From Candidatus Alistipes faecavium (GTDB lineage Bacteria > Bacteroidota > Bacteroidia > Bacteroidales > Rikenellaceae), in NCBI GenBank assembly GCA_019118605.1, contig DWYP01000040.1:43621-107620 (forward strand): a stretch of DNA of 64,000 bases, written 5' to 3'. The position numbers and the translations under genes are program-made. Every line of letters begins with the position of its first letter. Position 1 is the stretch's first letter. Positions 1 through 10,118 of this stretch are shown here, piece after piece. The notes below the pieces were generated by a model. It was not told the DNA's origin. It saw only the letters and a program-made list of their open reading frames with translations, and made no database searches.

Positions 1-208
1 CGGAACGCACAAAAAGGCAACCTTTCCGGGGTTCCCGCTCCGGATGGGTGCCGGTTTCCCGGGGGAGGGGATCCCTGCACACAGACTGCGGGACCGGCTT
101 TGCGGAGGCGCATTCGTGGCAGGGAAAGGCTTTTCTTTTGACATCTTTTTGATAAAATCTCGCGAAAACCATTGGTCGGAAGGCAAAAAAAACGTAATTT
201 TATCGTTG

Positions 209-3200
209 ATGAACTCACTGCAAACGGGAAATAAACGCGAAACAGTGCCTTTCGGATCCTTCCATCCTGTTGATTCGCACCGGGTTGCCGGTCGAAGTAC
301 GGGCAATGTGCGGCCGGATTCCGGCAGGGCTCGGTACGACGGCTCCGGACCTTCGCCTGCGGGCCGACACCTCTTGTATATTGTGCTCTGCGGGCTGGGG
401 AGCCTGCTTTGCGGATCCGCATCGGCGGCCCATGCTGCGAAGAACCGCGGCGACGCCTACATCTTCAACGAAATCGACCACCAGCAGAGCCTCTCGCACA
501 GTTCGGTGATCTGCATCTACAAGGATTCCGACGAATTGATGTGGTTCGGTACCTACGACGGCGTGAACTGCTTCGACGGCCAGAATATGGAGGTCTTCCG
601 CGCCGACTTTTCCAAACCGCAGACCCTCGACAACAACGTCATCTTCGGCATCGACCGTGCCGACGGGAACTGCCTGTGGATCACCACGCAGAGCGGTGTG
701 AACCGCTTCTCGCGCGACAACCGCCGCGTGGAGGCCAACTATGCCTTCGCCTCCGAGTTCCACCTCTGCTCCAATACCAACGGCAACGCGTGGCTCGTGA
801 GCGCCGACAGCGTGGCCTACTACAACACCCGTCTGCAATGTTTCGTCGGGGTTCCCGACCTCGGTTTCCGGGTCAGCGATCCCGGCGCGCAGTCGTTCAT
901 CACCGGTTCGGGCGAATTGTGGCTTTTCCCCGACTCCGCGCAGACGGGCGACGCCTTCCGTCTCTCGGTCGACTCCTTTGACCGCGAAAGCCCCGACGGC
1001 GGCGTGAGCGTCTCGACGGCTCATTTCCACCACCGCGCCGTCGAATCGTTGTTCTGCCAGGACGACAAGACCTTCTGCTTCATCGACTCCAACAAGGACC
1101 TCTACATTTACGATGTCTGGCGGCAGACCAAGGTCTACATCCGCAACCTTTCGCCGCTGCTCGGCAAATACGGCCCGGTGGTGGGCATCTGCCCCTTCTA
1201 CGACGACCTGATGATCGCCTTCCGCACCAACGGGCTCATGCGCCTGAAGGCCACCGAGTCGTACCGCGAGGAGATCATCGACCGCAACCTGCGGATCTTC
1301 TGCCTGTACAAGGACTCCGATCAGGGGGTTCTCTGGATCGGGGTCGACGGCAAGGGCGCCATGATGTACATGAAACGCCACTCCATCGCGACGAACCTGC
1401 TCACGGCACACCTTTCGCAGAATTTCACGCGTCAGGTGCGTTCCATCCTGACCGATGCGGACGGCTCGCTGTGGTTCGGAACCAAGGGCGACGGCCTGGT
1501 GCGCATCCTCAACTACGGCGAGGACATGGGCCCCGACAAGGCCGAGGTCTTTTTCCCCGACAAACGGCAGAGCGTGCGGACCTATACGCGCGACGACACC
1601 GAATTTGCGGTCTATTCGCTTCAGGAGAGCCGTTTCATGGACGGCTTCTGGGTCGGTTCCGGACCCGCCGGGCTCTATTACTACCTCCACGGCGAATCGA
1701 GCCTGCGGCATCTGGATCTTCCCGCAGGGAGCTGCCTCGAAGAGGTCCATAAGGTCTACGAGGCCGATGACTCGACGCTGTATGCGGCGACGCGGGACGG
1801 ATTCTATCGGCTGCGCCTGGAGAGGAACAACGACGGCATCTCGGCCCGGAGCCTTCGCCGTTTCCGTTTCTACCACGAACAGCAGGAGCTGTCGACCTTC
1901 TTTTCGATGATCGTCGAAGGAGACTCGATTCTCTGGCTGGGGAGCCGCGACCGGGGGCTCGTGCGCTTCGACCTCTCCACCGACGACTATTGGATCCACT
2001 CCCTGCGCGAACTGACCGGACGCCCGGTCGACGACGTGCTCTGCATGCGCTGGGCGCGGAACGGCGACCTGCTGGTCGGCACTTCCGCCGGTCTTGTGCG
2101 GATGCGCTTCAACGGAAAGAAGATCGAAACCTTCTATGCGGGGCGTGAGCAGGGTCTTATCAACGACATGATCCACGGAATCCTCGAGGATGAGGACGGG
2201 TTCCTGTGGCTGAGCACCAACAAGGGGCTCATCAAGTTCAATCCCGGCGACGGATCCTCGCACTCGTTCTATTACAGCGGCGGGGTGCAGATCGGGGAGT
2301 TCAGCGACGACGCCTACTACGAGTGCCCCTATACGGGACGGCTCTTCTTCGGCGGCATGGACGGACTGCTCTACCTCGAAAAGGGCGGGTCGGAAGCTCC
2401 GGGTTATTATCCCGACATCCTGCTGCGCAAACTCCGCTTCGGTTCCCGGAACGTGAACCTCTCCGATTACTACAATCCCGCCATGGGGGTGCGTTTCAAG
2501 TCTCCCGAGCGGGACTTTACGCTCTCGTTCGCAGTTCCGGACTATGTCTCCGGATCGGATATCGAGTACTCGTGGAAGCTCGAAGGCTACGACCGGGAGT
2601 GGTCGCCGTTCGGGGCGCAGCACGAAGCCACCTATTCGGATATCCCCGTCGGGGAGTATGTTTTCCACGTGCGCTACCGGAAGGATATTTTCGACTCGCG
2701 GGCCAAAAGCCTTTCGGTTCCGCTCCGGATCCTGCCGCTGTGGTACCAGACGGCTCTCGTGCGCTCGCTCATCGTGATGCTGGTGATCGCGGCGGTTCTC
2801 GTCTTTGTCTACCTGCTGCGGGGCTCGATCCGCCACAAACGGGTCATCAACGAACTGCTGCGCATCGAGAGCGGAAACGCTTCGAGCAAGAAGGCGCTGT
2901 GCGACAACCGGGAGGTTGTTTCCGGACTGACCTCTATCTACCGTGCATGCGCGGTGCCGCAGGCGGGAGCCGGAATGCCGTCGGCTCCGAATGCCGATGC
3001 CATCAAGGAGGCGGTGCTGTCGCTTCTGCTGCCTGCCGGGGAGCTGCATCCCGGAGCGTTGAAAAATTCCCCCCCCCGAGTCTATTCCGTGGTCGGGAAT
3101 GTCCGCATCCGGGAACTTTCGGATGAGGCCCTGCGCCTCTCCGTGCGGCAGGGCACCGAAGTGGGGAACATCGAGGTCGACATTCCCGAGACGTTCACCT

Positions 3201-4321
3201 TCCCGGTCTACAAGCACGCTTTCCGCCTCTTTTTCAATTATATCTATCTCTTTGCCGGCGGGCTCCGGCGTTTCACCGTTTCGGTCTCCGAGTCGGAAGG
3301 CATGATGACCGTGTCGTTCCGCTCGTCGCGCACCCTGTTGAAAAGCCTTCAGGAGCAACTCTCGGACGACTTCGCCCCCTCGCCGGAGCACGGGGAACCG
3401 GAGGATTCCCTGCCGGTGTTCCTGCACCGGCTCGTGCGCGTGATGATGGTCCAGCTCAACCCCGTCGTGGCCTATTCCGACATCGATTCGGTACTGAGCC
3501 TCTCGTTCCTCCCCGCGAAGATCGCCCCCGAGAAGCCCTCCCTCGACCGGAAGATCGTGCTCCTGCTCGAAGACCATGACGAGATGTACTGGCTGCTCGA
3601 CGACATCCTTTCCGACGAATATGTCGTCTATCAGGTTCGGAGCATCCAGCAGGCGGTCGAGTTCATGGAGACTTCGCAGCCTGCGGTCTTCCTCGTCGAC
3701 CTGATGATCTATTCCGAGTCCGAGGAGGCCTTCATGGAGTTCGTCAACAGCAACGGATCGCTGCTGGCGAAGGTCGCCTTCGTGCTGATGTTCCCGTGGC
3801 GGGGCTTTTCGTTCGTGCGCCGGGAGCTGATCCTGCGGGCCGACGCCTTCGCCGTCATGCCCTACGACATTGCCTTCCTGCGCGAGATCGTCCATCATGC
3901 CGTGTACGGTAGGGCCGGGGTCAAGCAGATGCGCGTCGACGGACTGAGCGAACAGGTGGCAGGAATGATCTCCTGCACCACGAGCGAGCAGGTGGAATTC
4001 ATCCGCAAGATGGTCGCCATCATCGAGGAGAACATCGACCGCGAGAACCTGGGCTCCTCGTTCATCGCCGACTGCCTGGCAATGAGTTCGCGCCAGTTCT
4101 ACCGCAAGTTCAAGGAGGTCTCGGACTATTCGCCGGCCGAATTCATCAAGAACTACCGTCTGGAGAAGGCTGCCGTGCTGTTGCTCGGCAACATGCCTAT
4201 CAAGGAGGTGATCGTCGAGATCGGAATCACCAGCCGTTCCTATTTCTACCGGGAATTCACGGCGCGGTATGGCATGACTCCCAGCGACTACCGGAATCTG
4301 CATAACGGCCGCACGGAGTGA
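209..4321 (+). CDS. HTCS-like hybrid sensor/AraC regulator with degenerate kinase and receiver
   Basis: The protein is about 1370 aa. The ATG at 209 is preferred over the track start at 44 because the next hydrophobic stretch ('LLYIVLCGLGSLLCG') is the membrane or signal segment before the sensor. A periplasmic part with two-component beta-propeller repeats (for example 'DGSLWFGTKGDGLVR', 'DGFLWLSTNKGLIKF') is followed by a Y_Y_Y domain, a TM helix near residue 851, a linker region, a receiver-like domain from about 1113, and a C-terminal AraC HTH ('MSSRQFYRKFKEVSDYSPAEF'). This is the architecture of PUL-controlling hybrid two-component systems. However, no H-box or ATP-binding N/G boxes are visible between TM and receiver. 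The receiver keeps the Asp (residue 1164, 'LVDLMI') but lacks the usual Thr and Lys ('LMFPW', 'AVMPYD'). It probably senses a glycan fragment and activates the susC operon starting at 4880, but by a non-canonical mechanism. Confidence 0.85.
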   Translation: MNSLQTGNKRETVPFGSFHPVDSHRVAGRSTGNVRPDSGRARYDGSGPSPAGRHLLYIVLCGLGSLLCGSASAAHAAKNRGDAYIFNEIDHQQSLSHSSVICIYKDSDELMWFGTYDGVNCFDGQNMEVFRADFSKPQTLDNNVIFGIDRADGNCLWITTQSGVNRFSRDNRRVEANYAFASEFHLCSNTNGNAWLVSADSVAYYNTRLQCFVGVPDLGFRVSDPGAQSFITGSGELWLFPDSAQTGDAFRLSVDSFDRESPDGGVSVSTAHFHHRAVESLFCQDDKTFCFIDSNKDLYIYDVWRQTKVYIRNLSPLLGKYGPVVGICPFYDDLMIAFRTNGLMRLKATESYREEIIDRNLRIFCLYKDSDQGVLWIGVDGKGAMMYMKRHSIATNLLTAHLSQNFTRQVRSILTDADGSLWFGTKGDGLVRILNYGEDMGPDKAEVFFPDKRQSVRTYTRDDTEFAVYSLQESRFMDGFWVGSGPAGLYYYLHGESSLRHLDLPAGSCLEEVHKVYEADDSTLYAATRDGFYRLRLERNNDGISARSLRRFRFYHEQQELSTFFSMIVEGDSILWLGSRDRGLVRFDLSTDDYWIHSLRELTGRPVDDVLCMRWARNGDLLVGTSAGLVRMRFNGKKIETFYAGREQGLINDMIHGILEDEDGFLWLSTNKGLIKFNPGDGSSHSFYYSGGVQIGEFSDDAYYECPYTGRLFFGGMDGLLYLEKGGSEAPGYYPDILLRKLRFGSRNVNLSDYYNPAMGVRFKSPERDFTLSFAVPDYVSGSDIEYSWKLEGYDREWSPFGAQHEATYSDIPVGEYVFHVRYRKDIFDSRAKSLSVPLRILPLWYQTALVRSLIVMLVIAAVLVFVYLLRGSIRHKRVINELLRIESGNASSKKALCDNREVVSGLTSIYRACAVPQAGAGMPSAPNADAIKEAVLSLLLPAGELHPGALKNSPPRVYSVVGNVRIRELSDEALRLSVRQGTEVGNIEVDIPETFTFPVYKHAFRLFFNYIYLFAGGLRRFTVSVSESEGMMTVSFRSSRTLLKSLQEQLSDDFAPSPEHGEPEDSLPVFLHRLVRVMMVQLNPVVAYSDIDSVLSLSFLPAKIAPEKPSLDRKIVLLLEDHDEMYWLLDDILSDEYVVYQVRSIQQAVEFMETSQPAVFLVDLMIYSESEEAFMEFVNSNGSLLAKVAFVLMFPWRGFSFVRRELILRADAFAVMPYDIAFLREIVHHAVYGRAGVKQMRVDGLSEQVAGMISCTTSEQVEFIRKMVAIIEENIDRENLGSSFIADCLAMSSRQFYRKFKEVSDYSPAEFIKNYRLEKAAVLLLGNMPIKEVIVEIGITSRSYFYREFTARYGMTPSDYRNLHNGRTE

Positions 4322-4879
4322 TCTCCATGCTTCGCGGCATCCCCTTCGGCCCGATTTTCCATCCCGGTACCGCACCGCCCGCCCCCTCGGCCCGGCCGCC
4401 TTTTGGCCGATTGTCGCCCGGCCCGGCATAACTCTTCGTCCCGGCACACGCCCGCCCGACATTTCCTGCCCGCGTCACACCTGCCCGCGTCACACCCGCC
4501 CGACATTCCCCGCCCGCGTCACACCTGCCGCCCGATGGCCCGCTCCGAAGGGCGTCGGAATCCTCCCTCCGGACGCTGCATATGTCACTTTCCATCCGCC
4601 CGTGCCGCACCGACGCCGCGGGCGTTTCCCCGCTCCCCGCCTGCCGCAATGCGTTCCCCACCGCCGTCCGCAGTGTGCTCTGTTTGCCCCGCATTGTGTG
4701 CCCTGTTTGGACACATGCACTCATATTGTGTTGATTGTCAGAATCGAACGTTGTGCGCTGAATGACATCCGTGTTTCCTGAATGGATGTTCTGAATTTGG
4801 TTGCCATTTTGGCAGGACTGGGAACGCCCAAACGTTTTTTTTGCCGTAATATTGTGATATAACCTAAACTATCAAACAT
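4322..4879. other. Intergenic region with GC-rich imperfect repeats before susC
   Basis: No convincing gene lies here; the short ORFs are low-complexity. Positions 4451-4535 hold two imperfect copies of a block 'CCCGCCCGACATT..CC.GCCCGCGTCACACC', offset by about 44 bases, with an extra 'CCCGCGTCACAC' copy between them. The last 150 bases become AT-rich and must hold the susC promoter and leader. I see 'TAATATTG' at 4847-4854, a one-mismatch variant of TAnnTTTG, but no clear -33 element. Confidence 0.55.
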
Positions 4880-7800
4880 ATGAGTAAATGGTATGAAAAG
4901 GTTAGACATTATGCAAAAGCATTCTGTTTAATATTTGTGTTGCAGGTCGGAGTTCCTGCCGTGTACGCTCAGGACATGTCCGTTACCGGACGTGTCACCA
5001 ACGAGAAAGGTGAACTGATGGGCGGTGCCACGGTCGTGGAAAAAGGAACCCAGAACGCTGCTGTGACGGACCTCAACGGTCAGTACACGCTCCGTCTGAA
5101 GACGGAAGACCCTATTCTCGAGTTCTCCTTCCTGGGTTACAAGTCGCAGGAGGAGCGGGTCGGAGCACGCCGGGTGATCGACGTCGTGCTCTCCGAGGAT
5201 GTCTCGGAACTCGATGAGCTCGTAGTGGTCGGCTACGGCCGTCAGCGTAAGGTCTCCGTCGTCGGAGCCCAGTCGACGATGCGCGCCGCCGACATCAAAA
5301 CCCCTACGGGCAACCTTTCGTCGGCCATCTCGGGCCGTATCGCCGGCGTTGTCTCGGTACAGCGCAGCGGTGAGCCCGGACACGACGATTCGGACATTTG
5401 GATCCGCGGTATCTCCACCTTCACGGGCCAGAGCTCGTCGCCGCTGATCCTCGTCGACGGTGTGGAGCGCAGCTTCAACAACATCGACCCCGAGGACATC
5501 GAATCCTTCACCGTCCTGAAGGATGCATCCGCAACGGCCGTTTACGGTGTGCGCGGTGCCAACGGTGTCATCATCATCAAGACCAAACCGGGTAAGGTCG
5601 GCAAACCCCAGATCAGCTTCGACTACTACGAGAGCTTCACGCGCATGACGAAGGTTCCCGAGATGGCCGACGCCTATACTTATATGGCGGTAGCCAACGA
5701 GGCCTATGCCAACGCCTATCCGGATGCCAAACCGCTCTACTCGCCCGAGTACATCGTTGCCACGAAGAAGGCCCACGGGGTGCTTCCCAACGACAACCCG
5801 CGCATGTACAACGAGTACCTCTACCCGAACGTAGACTGGATGAGCGAGATCTTCAACAAGTGGGGACACAACCGCCGCGCCAACGTGAACGTCCGCGGAG
5901 GTCTTCCCAGCGCCAACTACTACGTGTCGTTGAGCTACTACAACGAGACCGGTATGACGAAGAACTTCGAGCTGGAGAACTACAACACCGCGATGACCTT
6001 CGACCGTTACAACTTCACGACCAACGTGAACCTGAAGCCTACGACCACCACCACGGTCGATGTCGGCGTTTCGGGTTACCTCTCGGCGGGCCACTATCCG
6101 CAGCAGAGCGCCGCGACGCTCTTCTCCTCGACGATGGAGATCAACCCCGTCTACCTTCCGAAGACCATGCCCGACGGATCGCTTTCGGGTATCCAGGCCA
6201 ACGGTGACCTCCGCAACCCCTACATGGACCTTGCCAAGCGCGGTTACTACCAGGAGTTCAAGAATACGATCAATTCGAACATCCGCGTGACGCAGGACCT
6301 CGGTTTTGCCGAATGGAGCAAGGGATTCAACATCTCGGCCCTGGTGGCGTTCGACGCCTACAACTCGCGCACGCTGAACTATAACCGCTGGGACGACATG
6401 TTCTACTTCGCCGCCGACAAGGATCCCAACACGGGCCTTTGGGTTGAGGACACGGTCTTCAACGAGGAGGACGGCAGCTACAACATGACGCGTATCCGTC
6501 AGGGCAACCAGCAGCTCGAGTTCGGTCAGAAATCCAGCGCCAACCAGACGGCATACGTCGAGGCGTCGCTCAACTACGACCGCGCCTTCGGCAAGCACCG
6601 CGTGGGCGGACTTCTTCTCTACAACCAGAAGGTCTACCGCAACCTCACGGCTTCGGACATGACCAGCTCGCTGCCCTACAAGAACAAGGGCTACGCCGCA
6701 CGTCTGACCTACTCCTACGACGACCGTTACCTGGTAGAGGCCAACCTCGGTATCAACGGCTCGGAGAACTTCTCGCCCGAGAACCGCTACGGTGTCTTCC
6801 CGGCATTCGGTCTGGGTTGGGTCGTATCGAACGAGTCGTTCTGGGGCACTCCTTCGTGGATCTCCTACCTGAAACTCCGCTACACGATCGGATGGGTAGG
6901 TAGCGACACGACGACTGACCGCCGTTTCATGTATCAGGCCGTGATGGGCTCGAACGGTATCTACGGAAACCGCTTCGGCGAGTCGTACGGACTGACCAGC
7001 GGCTGGAGCATCCTCAAGTACGGTGTGGATGTAAGCTGGGCGCGTTCGCGCAAGCAGGATGTCGGTATCGACGTCAACTTCTTCAAGGATCGCCTGTCGC
7101 TGACCGTCGATCTGTTCCACGAGTATCGTGACAAGATCTTCCTGCGCCGTCAGGTCATTCCCGAGTACGCAGGTTTCGTGGAGAACCCCTACGCCAACCT
7201 GGGTATCGTCGAGAACAAGGGTATCGAGGCTCAGCTGGAGTATACGCAGCCCTTCGGACAGCATGTCTTCCTGACCGTCCGCGGAAACTTCGCATGGAAC
7301 AAGGACAAGATCATCGAGGACGACTCGCCGAATCCGGCCTATCCGTGGCTTGAGACCCGCGGCACGAACGTCAACGGCCGTTGGGGATACATCGCCGAGG
7401 GCCTGTTCACGAGCCAGGAGGAGATCGACGAGCACGCCACGCAGTTCGGAACGCTCCATCCGGGTGACATCAAGTACAAGGACCTGAACAAGGACGGACG
7501 TATCGACGAGAACGACATGACGCTCATCGGTCAGGGCGACGTTCCGCAGATCTACTACGGCTTCGGCTTCGACCTCCAGGTGCACAACTTCTCGATCGCC
7601 GCCCTGTTCCAGGGTATCGCCAAGGCCGACCGCTGCCTCTCGGGCCGTTCGATCCATCCCTTCTCGGGCCAGAACGGTCTGGACAACCTCTACGCCAACA
7701 TCGACGACCGCTGGAGTCCCGATGATCCGACGAACCAGGATGTCTTCTATCCGCGTCTGACCTACACCGGAGAGTCGAACACCAACAATACGCAGACCAG

Positions 7801-8038
7801 TACGTGGTGGCAGAAGGACGTGAGCTTCCTGCGCCTGAAGCAGCTCACCATCTCCTACCGTCTGCCGCAGCGCTGGATGAACAAGTGCTTCCTGAAGGAC
7901 GCCTCCATCTACCTGATGGGTACGAACCTCTTCACGCTGTCGAAGTTCAAACTCTGGGATCCGGAGCTTAACACGAACAATGGTACGAGCTATCCCAACA
8001 CGTCGAGCTATTCGATCGGAGTACGGTTCAGCTTCTAA
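4880..8038 (+). CDS. SusC/RagA-family TonB-dependent outer-membrane transporter
   Basis: The 1052-residue protein starts with a signal peptide ending 'VYAQ'. A carboxypeptidase-regulatory-like beta-sandwich follows ('SVTGRVTNEKGELMGGATV'), then the TonB-box-like 'DELVVVGYG', a plug ('GVRGANGVIIIKT') and a long beta-barrel ending in the aromatic 'SIGVRFSF'. It would form the outer-membrane channel through which SusD-captured oligosaccharides are imported using TonB energy. The partner susD starts 20 bases downstream. The first PUL enzymes after it are mannosidases, so the likely cargo is mannose-containing glycan released from glycoproteins; this specificity is inferred from context only. Confidence 0.96.
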   Translation: MSKWYEKVRHYAKAFCLIFVLQVGVPAVYAQDMSVTGRVTNEKGELMGGATVVEKGTQNAAVTDLNGQYTLRLKTEDPILEFSFLGYKSQEERVGARRVIDVVLSEDVSELDELVVVGYGRQRKVSVVGAQSTMRAADIKTPTGNLSSAISGRIAGVVSVQRSGEPGHDDSDIWIRGISTFTGQSSSPLILVDGVERSFNNIDPEDIESFTVLKDASATAVYGVRGANGVIIIKTKPGKVGKPQISFDYYESFTRMTKVPEMADAYTYMAVANEAYANAYPDAKPLYSPEYIVATKKAHGVLPNDNPRMYNEYLYPNVDWMSEIFNKWGHNRRANVNVRGGLPSANYYVSLSYYNETGMTKNFELENYNTAMTFDRYNFTTNVNLKPTTTTTVDVGVSGYLSAGHYPQQSAATLFSSTMEINPVYLPKTMPDGSLSGIQANGDLRNPYMDLAKRGYYQEFKNTINSNIRVTQDLGFAEWSKGFNISALVAFDAYNSRTLNYNRWDDMFYFAADKDPNTGLWVEDTVFNEEDGSYNMTRIRQGNQQLEFGQKSSANQTAYVEASLNYDRAFGKHRVGGLLLYNQKVYRNLTASDMTSSLPYKNKGYAARLTYSYDDRYLVEANLGINGSENFSPENRYGVFPAFGLGWVVSNESFWGTPSWISYLKLRYTIGWVGSDTTTDRRFMYQAVMGSNGIYGNRFGESYGLTSGWSILKYGVDVSWARSRKQDVGIDVNFFKDRLSLTVDLFHEYRDKIFLRRQVIPEYAGFVENPYANLGIVENKGIEAQLEYTQPFGQHVFLTVRGNFAWNKDKIIEDDSPNPAYPWLETRGTNVNGRWGYIAEGLFTSQEEIDEHATQFGTLHPGDIKYKDLNKDGRIDENDMTLIGQGDVPQIYYGFGFDLQVHNFSIAALFQGIAKADRCLSGRSIHPFSGQNGLDNLYANIDDRWSPDDPTNQDVFYPRLTYTGESNTNNTQTSTWWQKDVSFLRLKQLTISYRLPQRWMNKCFLKDASIYLMGTNLFTLSKFKLWDPELNTNNGTSYPNTSSYSIGVRFSF

Positions 8039-8058
8039 CACATTAAAACAGTAAACCA

Positions 8059-10014
8059 ATGAAAAAGATCATTAAATCGAGTATATTGGCACTGACGTTG
8101 AGCTTCGGGCTTGTCGGGTGCGACTTCTTCGAGGAGATGCCGGGTGTTCAGCTCGACCTGGACGATACGTTCGCGAACTACTCCAAGACCGAGCAGTTCC
8201 TCAACAACATCTATTCCTACGCTGCCGACGACAATACGGGCGAGCGTTTCTATACGAGCTATGCGGACCGCTACGGCGGCATCTGGATGGCCGGTTCGAT
8301 CGAGGCGAACTGGAGCTGGGACTGGCACAACTCCCACAAGTGGAACCTGAGCCAGACCTCCCCGTCGTCGGAGTACGTGACCTTCTGGTACGACCACTTC
8401 TATCAGGGTATCAACAAGGCGTCGATCTTCATCCAGCGCGTCGACGGCAACCCGGAGCTCTCCGAGACCGAAAAGAAAGTCTGGAAGGCCCAGGCCCGCG
8501 GCATGCGCGCCCTCTACTACTTCCACCTGTTCCGCCTCTACGGCCCGATCGTCATCCTGGGCGAGGAGCCCGTTGACACCGGCGCCGAGCTGAGCTCGCT
8601 ACTCAAGCCCCGCAATACGGTGGACGAGTGCGTGGAGTTCATGACCACCGAACTCGATGCGGCAGCCAAGGACCTTCCGGCACGCTACACGGGCGTGAAC
8701 TACGGACGTATCGACGCCGGCGCCTGCAAGGCCTACAAGGCGAAGATCCTGCTCTACGCCGCGAGCCCCTTCTACAACGGCAACAAGGATCTTGCAAGCG
8801 TGAAGAATCCCGACGGCACGAACCTCTTCCCGCAGGAGGAGGATGCCTCGAAGTGGGAGACCGCCAAGGCGGCATTCGAGGACTTCTTCAATGAGTACGG
8901 CGCCAACTACGCCCTGCACGAGGTGTATACCGGCGGCAAGTATGACCCCTACGAGTCGTACCGTCAGGTGACGACGGGCTGCGAGCTGACGAGCAAGGAG
9001 AACATCTTCATCCGCGAGGTATGGCACGGCGAGCTGAACTACGCCGTCACCCCCTACCACAACGGTTACCGCAACGGCTACGGCATCGACGGCGGTCTGG
9101 GTCTGGGTACGAGCCAGGAGATGGTCGACCTCTTCTTCACCGACAAGGGCCGGCGTATCGAGGACGACCCCGACTACAAGGATTACGGGCTGAACACGAC
9201 CCCGTCGGCCGAATACTACGGCTGGGACGAGGATTACAACGACCCCGTCGTTCCTACGCGCAACTACTTCAAGAAGAACACGAACCTGACGCTGAAGCAG
9301 TGGGCCAACCGTGAGCCGCGCTTCTATGTCTGCGTGACCTACAACGGCTCGACGTGGCTCAACACCGAGACCACGGCCGGAGAGGTGACCACCGAGCTCT
9401 ACTACAACGGCAACTCGGGCAACGCCGTAGCCAGCCACGACTGCCCCTACACGGGTTACGGCATGCGCAAGACGGCCCGTTCGAGCAAGGAGGCCGGCCG
9501 CGACAACCACTTCTCGTGCAACCTGCGTCTGGCCGAAATGTACCTCGGTTACGCCGAGACGCTGAGCGCCACGGACGACTTCGACGGAGCGCTGGAGTAT
9601 GTAAACAAGGTGCGTAGGCGTGCCGGTATCGCGGAATACGGCGACGGCGCAGGGCAGATCTCGTGCCCCAAGAACCGCACCGATGTCGACAACCGTATCC
9701 GCCGCGAGCGCATGGTTGAGCTCTGCTTCGAGTCGGCCCGCTTCTTCGACGTGCGCCGCTGGAAGATCGCCAACGGCGAGTCGGATGTGAACGGCCAGGG
9801 CGACGGATGGGTATACCCGACCTACCACACCGGCGGCGAGGGCGGCGACCTCCATGGACTGGACTACCGTTCGGATCCTCCGCAGTTCTTCCAGAAGGTT
9901 GTGATGCAGACCCGTACGTTCGAGCCCCGTCACTACCTGATGCCTATCCCCGATGCCGAGGTGCGTCGTAACCCGCTGATGGTTCAGAACTACGACTGGA
10001 ACGCTGAAGTATAG
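8059..10014 (+). CDS. SusD/RagB-family glycan-binding outer-membrane lipoprotein
   Basis: The 651-residue protein has a type II signal peptide ('LTLSFGLVGCDFF', lipobox before Cys). The mostly helical SusD fold is visible from typical signatures: 'ALYYFHLFRLYGPIVIL' in the N-terminal half and 'VNKVRRRAGIAEY' plus 'RRERMVELCFESARFFDVRRW' near the C-terminus. It ends with the standard 'HYLMPIPDAEVRRNPLMVQN'. It should sit as a lid on the SusC barrel encoded just upstream (20-base gap) and bind the oligosaccharide before import. At 651 aa it is longer than many SusD proteins, with insertions in the middle region. Confidence 0.96.
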   Translation: MKKIIKSSILALTLSFGLVGCDFFEEMPGVQLDLDDTFANYSKTEQFLNNIYSYAADDNTGERFYTSYADRYGGIWMAGSIEANWSWDWHNSHKWNLSQTSPSSEYVTFWYDHFYQGINKASIFIQRVDGNPELSETEKKVWKAQARGMRALYYFHLFRLYGPIVILGEEPVDTGAELSSLLKPRNTVDECVEFMTTELDAAAKDLPARYTGVNYGRIDAGACKAYKAKILLYAASPFYNGNKDLASVKNPDGTNLFPQEEDASKWETAKAAFEDFFNEYGANYALHEVYTGGKYDPYESYRQVTTGCELTSKENIFIREVWHGELNYAVTPYHNGYRNGYGIDGGLGLGTSQEMVDLFFTDKGRRIEDDPDYKDYGLNTTPSAEYYGWDEDYNDPVVPTRNYFKKNTNLTLKQWANREPRFYVCVTYNGSTWLNTETTAGEVTTELYYNGNSGNAVASHDCPYTGYGMRKTARSSKEAGRDNHFSCNLRLAEMYLGYAETLSATDDFDGALEYVNKVRRRAGIAEYGDGAGQISCPKNRTDVDNRIRRERMVELCFESARFFDVRRWKIANGESDVNGQGDGWVYPTYHTGGEGGDLHGLDYRSDPPQFFQKVVMQTRTFEPRHYLMPIPDAEVRRNPLMVQNYDWNAEV

Positions 10015-10033
10015 CACGGATCGCTGCGGCGGC

Positions 10034-10061
10034 GGTTGCGGGGCCGGAGGGCTCCGCAACC
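10034..10061 (+). promoter_or_regulatory. GC-rich hairpin after susD stop
   Basis: 'GGTTGCGG' at 10034-10041 pairs with 'CCGCAACC' at 10054-10061, within a larger GC-rich fold between susD and the next lipoprotein gene. It has no following T-run, so it is more likely an mRNA-processing or stability element, or partial attenuator, than a full terminator. Such an element could lower downstream expression relative to susCD; this role is inference. Confidence 0.45.
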
Positions 10062-10118
10062 CCGGGCCGCAACGTGTCAGGACAGCAATTTAACAAACAG
10101 CCAATAAAGAAAACAGAT

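Noticed and set aside
215-4462. 1415-aa minus-strand ORF opposite the HTCS gene
   Set aside because: Composition shadow: GC-rich codon bias on the plus strand leaves few stops on the minus strand. The protein is low-complexity (His, Asp, Val, Arg rich) with no domain, and the plus-strand gene has clear domains.
4257-4765. Short ORFs in the intergenic region before susC
   Set aside because: Built from GC-rich repeats with no recognisable protein features.
4928-8059. 1043-aa minus-strand ORF opposite SusC
   Set aside because: Same kind of antisense shadow; no domain, while SusC is unmistakable.
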